Source: Planctomycetaceae bacterium
GTDB lineage: Bacteria > Planctomycetota > Planctomycetia > Pirellulales > Thermoguttaceae
Direction of reading: 5' to 3'
Length of the DNA: 7,888 bases
Assembly: GCA_031256755.1 (NCBI GenBank)
Contig: JAIRPZ010000127.1
Location: 1 to 7,888, forward strand
The position numbers and the translations under genes were made by a program. The notes beneath the pieces were generated by a model that saw only the letters and a program-made list of their open reading frames with translations, was not told the DNA's origin and did not search any database. Below are positions 6,185 to 7,888 of the stretch, one piece after another (position 1 is the stretch's first letter; every line of letters begins with the position of its first letter).

Positions 6185-6230
6185 GTCCGGTGCGATGATT
6201 TCTCTATAATAGTCGCCCGGACTTTTTTTT
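6185..6230 (+). terminator. Rho-independent terminator after the hypothetical gene
   Basis: GTCCGG (6185-6190) plus GCGA (6192-6195) pairs with TCGC (6213-6216) plus CCGGAC (6217-6222). This gives a 10-bp GC-rich stem with one bulged T (6191), a 17-nt loop and eight T immediately after (6223-6230). This is a textbook intrinsic terminator on the plus strand and probably closes the floA-tmk-hypothetical unit. The loop contains TATAAT (6205-6210), but no -35 element is placed for it. Confidence 0.85.
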
Positions 6231-6262
6231 ATTGGTACCGGTTGAACGAAGGCATCTTGTAC

Positions 6263-6291
6263 TTTACTTTTCCCAAAAAACAGAGTAGAAT
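6263..6291 (+). promoter_or_regulatory. Sigma70-type promoter for the kinase-like gene
   Basis: TTTACT (6263-6268, 4 of 6), a 17-bp spacer and TAGAAT (6286-6291, 5 of 6) form a plausible vegetative promoter. It sits just behind the terminator at 6185-6230 and about 54 bp before the ATG at 6346, which indicates that the kinase-like gene is transcribed separately from the genes before it. Confidence 0.5.
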
Positions 6292-6345
6292 ACATGCCCG
6301 ATTCATTTAATATTTAACGATTTCGGTATTCTCTAAATTTTGTCA

Positions 6346-7833
6346 ATGAGCCAAGCCGTATCTCAAGCCGCTGTCTTTATCGGTGTTAACCTGACATCAG
6401 ATCGTGTCAACGCGGCTGCTGTCACACAGGAGGGGCTGATCCTTGCCGAGTCCTCTGCTCCGTTTGCTCATAAATCCGCTGCCGGTCCCAAGAGCGTTTT
6501 TCTCGAAGAAAATGCGGAAATATGGTGGGATGCTGTCCGCATGGCATTGGGGTATTTGACATCGCAACTCCGAAAAACAACCGTACCGGAACAGATTAAA
6601 GCCGTTTGCGTTTCCGGCGATCCCGGTATTTTAATCACGACCGACCGTCGGGGAGTGCCGTCCCGGCCGGCCATTCTTGCCGAAGACACAAGAGGCAGTG
6701 ATTATATTAAACAACTGAATATTCACGGTCGGGAACACTGCGAAAAACAGGGATTCCGTTTTCGTCCTGAAGACCCGCTGGCGAAAATTGCCTGGCTCAA
6801 GGAAAACGAACCGAAACTTTACGAAGACGCTTTATTTATCCATCAGGCGGATTACATTATCGGGCATCTCAAGGGTCAAGCCAACGTTACGGAGTTTTCG
6901 TTTGCGGCCAGAACCGGTGCGGATCTTCTGGATGAATGTTGGCCCGACTGGGTGGATTACGACATGTATCTTGGTGTTCGGGAAAAATTGCCGCGTCTGA
7001 CTCATTTGGGAGAAAAAGTGGGAACGGTCACGGATAAAGCGGCGGCGGCAACCGGTTTGCCTGCCGGGTCGTCTGTTATTATGGGAACGGCGACGGTTTC
7101 GGCAGCGTTTTTGGCTTCCGGTGCAAGAAAAACCGGCGATTTGCATACCGTTCTGTCCAAACATTTAACGATCAGCGGTATTTCGCCGGTGATGATTCGG
7201 TCGCCGCAGGATCTGATTCGGGTTAATAAATTGCCGAACCGGATGTGGTCGTTTTCTGTGGTCAGCCAAACGGGAACGGAGTGGATCAATAATTGGTTTT
7301 CCGAAGGTTCATTTGCGGAATTGGAACATCAGGCGGAAAAGTTGCTGCCGAGTACGTATCTTGCCTATCCGAATGTTTCCAAAGGAGAGACCTTTCCTTT
7401 TACGTCGAACAATGCGGAGGGTTTTATTTCGCCGGCAACGGATAACCGCACGGTACAATTTGCTTCGTGTTTGCAGGGAACGGCGTTGTTTGAGCGGTTT
7501 TGTTATCAAAAATTGGACCGGCTTGCCGGAACAGCTGAAACGCCGGGGGATATTTATACGGGCGGCGAATGGAGCGGCAGTGATGCGTGGATGCAGTGCC
7601 GGGCGGACGTAACCGGACGTGTGAACCGGCGGATGAACGGGCGCAGCAGTGCGGCATTTGGTTCGGCGATGATTGCTGCGTTGGGAAGTATGTTCCAGAC
7701 ATTGGAAGAAGCGGCGGCGGCGATGCTTTCGGAAGATGCGTCTTTTTTTCCGAATCCTGAAAAACATTCGCAGTATTCCGAGTTATACACGAATTTCTGT
7801 GCTTTGATGGAAGAGCAGGGATACATTGTGTAG
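6346..7833 (+). CDS. Xylulokinase-like FGGY-family protein, probable pseudokinase
   Basis: FGGY kinases phosphorylate sugars such as xylulose using ATP. This 495-residue protein has the length and layout of xylulokinase. An N-terminal half begins VFIGVNLTSDRV (10-21), then IKAVCVSGDPGILITTD (84-100), RPAILAEDTR (107-116) and KIAWLKENEPKLY (147-159). A C-terminal half has KLPNRMWSFSVVSQTGTEW (295-313), IYTGGEWSGSDAW (403-415) and FPNPEKHSQYSELY (468-481). Aligned by eye with E. coli XylB, key residues are changed: IDLGTS is VNLTSD (the Mg/ATP Asp becomes Asn15), GQMHG is GDPGI, the catalytic Asp in GGGDNAAGA becomes Thr250 in MGTATVSAA, and the second phosphate motif SLGTSG becomes VLSKHL. The frame is intact, so this is not a decayed gene. 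It may have a regulatory or binding role, or be a diverged enzyme; no substrate can be assigned. TTG 6340 is an alternative start; ATG 6346 is preferred. No Shine-Dalgarno is visible. Confidence 0.85.
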   Translation: MSQAVSQAAVFIGVNLTSDRVNAAAVTQEGLILAESSAPFAHKSAAGPKSVFLEENAEIWWDAVRMALGYLTSQLRKTTVPEQIKAVCVSGDPGILITTDRRGVPSRPAILAEDTRGSDYIKQLNIHGREHCEKQGFRFRPEDPLAKIAWLKENEPKLYEDALFIHQADYIIGHLKGQANVTEFSFAARTGADLLDECWPDWVDYDMYLGVREKLPRLTHLGEKVGTVTDKAAAATGLPAGSSVIMGTATVSAAFLASGARKTGDLHTVLSKHLTISGISPVMIRSPQDLIRVNKLPNRMWSFSVVSQTGTEWINNWFSEGSFAELEHQAEKLLPSTYLAYPNVSKGETFPFTSNNAEGFISPATDNRTVQFASCLQGTALFERFCYQKLDRLAGTAETPGDIYTGGEWSGSDAWMQCRADVTGRVNRRMNGRSSAAFGSAMIAALGSMFQTLEEAAAAMLSEDASFFPNPEKHSQYSELYTNFCALMEEQGYIV

Positions 7834-7843
7834 GATTGACAGT

Positions 7844-7887
7844 CCCTGCCGGAAATGATGCCGCGTTCTGTTTTTTGTCCGGCGGGG
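7844..7887 (+). other. Stem-loop after the kinase-like gene
   Basis: GCCGGA (7848-7853) pairs with TCCGGC (7878-7883), and the stem extends outward through a T-G wobble and CCC/GGG to 10 bp around a 24-nt loop. It begins 10 nt after the stop codon. The window ends before any T run could be seen, so whether it is a terminator is open. Confidence 0.35.
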
Positions 7888-7888
7888 G

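Larger units (their letters stand above)
6043..6345. other. Intergenic region with dyads, terminator and promoter
   Basis: This 303-bp gap contains no plausible gene. In order it holds a near-palindrome and a direct repeat (6061-6088), a perfect 8-bp inverted repeat (6126-6151), a small AAAAC/GTTTT dyad (6156-6170), a run of seven G (6174-6180), an intrinsic terminator (6185-6230), and a promoter for the following kinase-like gene (6263-6291). The part up to 6230 is probably the 3' untranslated region of the preceding transcript, possibly an independent small RNA. Confidence 0.6.

Noticed and set aside
6182..6210. Promoter using TATAAT in the terminator loop
   Set aside because: No -35 match at 16-18 bp spacing (TGGGTC); the hairpin plus T run explains the segment better.

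Overview
The window holds five complete protein genes and the tail of a sixth. It looks like chromosomal DNA of a planctomycete-type (PVC group) bacterium of intermediate GC. That placement is inference. It rests on the RNase III style (an AWG..KKEAEQRAAENAL dsRNA-binding helix), a FloA-type flotillin, a lone flhA far from other flagellar genes, a small protein ending in PWWRIW, and starts that nearly all lack a Shine-Dalgarno sequence. No mobile element, tRNA, rRNA or CRISPR array is visible.

Layout. Positions 1-101 (+) are the end of an unidentified membrane protein. rnc (RNase III, 153-872, +) follows 51 bp later and is probably co-transcribed with it. flhA (1097-3280, -) converges on rnc across a 224-bp gap that contains a short ACAGGATT-type repeat. 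A 432-bp divergent region (3281-3712) separates flhA from floA. It carries more ACAGGATT repeats, a minus-strand terminator-like hairpin, and a near-consensus sigma70-type promoter (TTGACA-17-TAAAAT) that points at floA and helps fix its start. floA (3713-4657, +) and tmk (thymidylate kinase, 4695-5312, +) are 37 bp apart and look like one transcription unit. An unidentified 217-residue protein (5389-6042, +) may be read with them or from its own weak promoter. A 303-bp gap (6043-6345) holds several dyads, a clear intrinsic terminator and a promoter. The last gene (6346-7833, +) is a xylulokinase-like FGGY-family protein.

How the genes fit together: rnc (RNA processing), tmk (dTTP synthesis), floA (membrane microdomain scaffold) and flhA (flagellar export gate) are ordinary core genes with no shared pathway, so this is housekeeping sequence. 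The most unusual item is the last gene. It keeps the length and overall FGGY layout, but by eye it has lost the ATP/Mg motif, the catalytic aspartate and the second phosphate motif, so it is probably a pseudokinase or a highly divergent enzyme. Secondary points are an Asp-to-Asn change at a metal-binding position of RNase III and a FloA that lacks the usual C-terminal tail.
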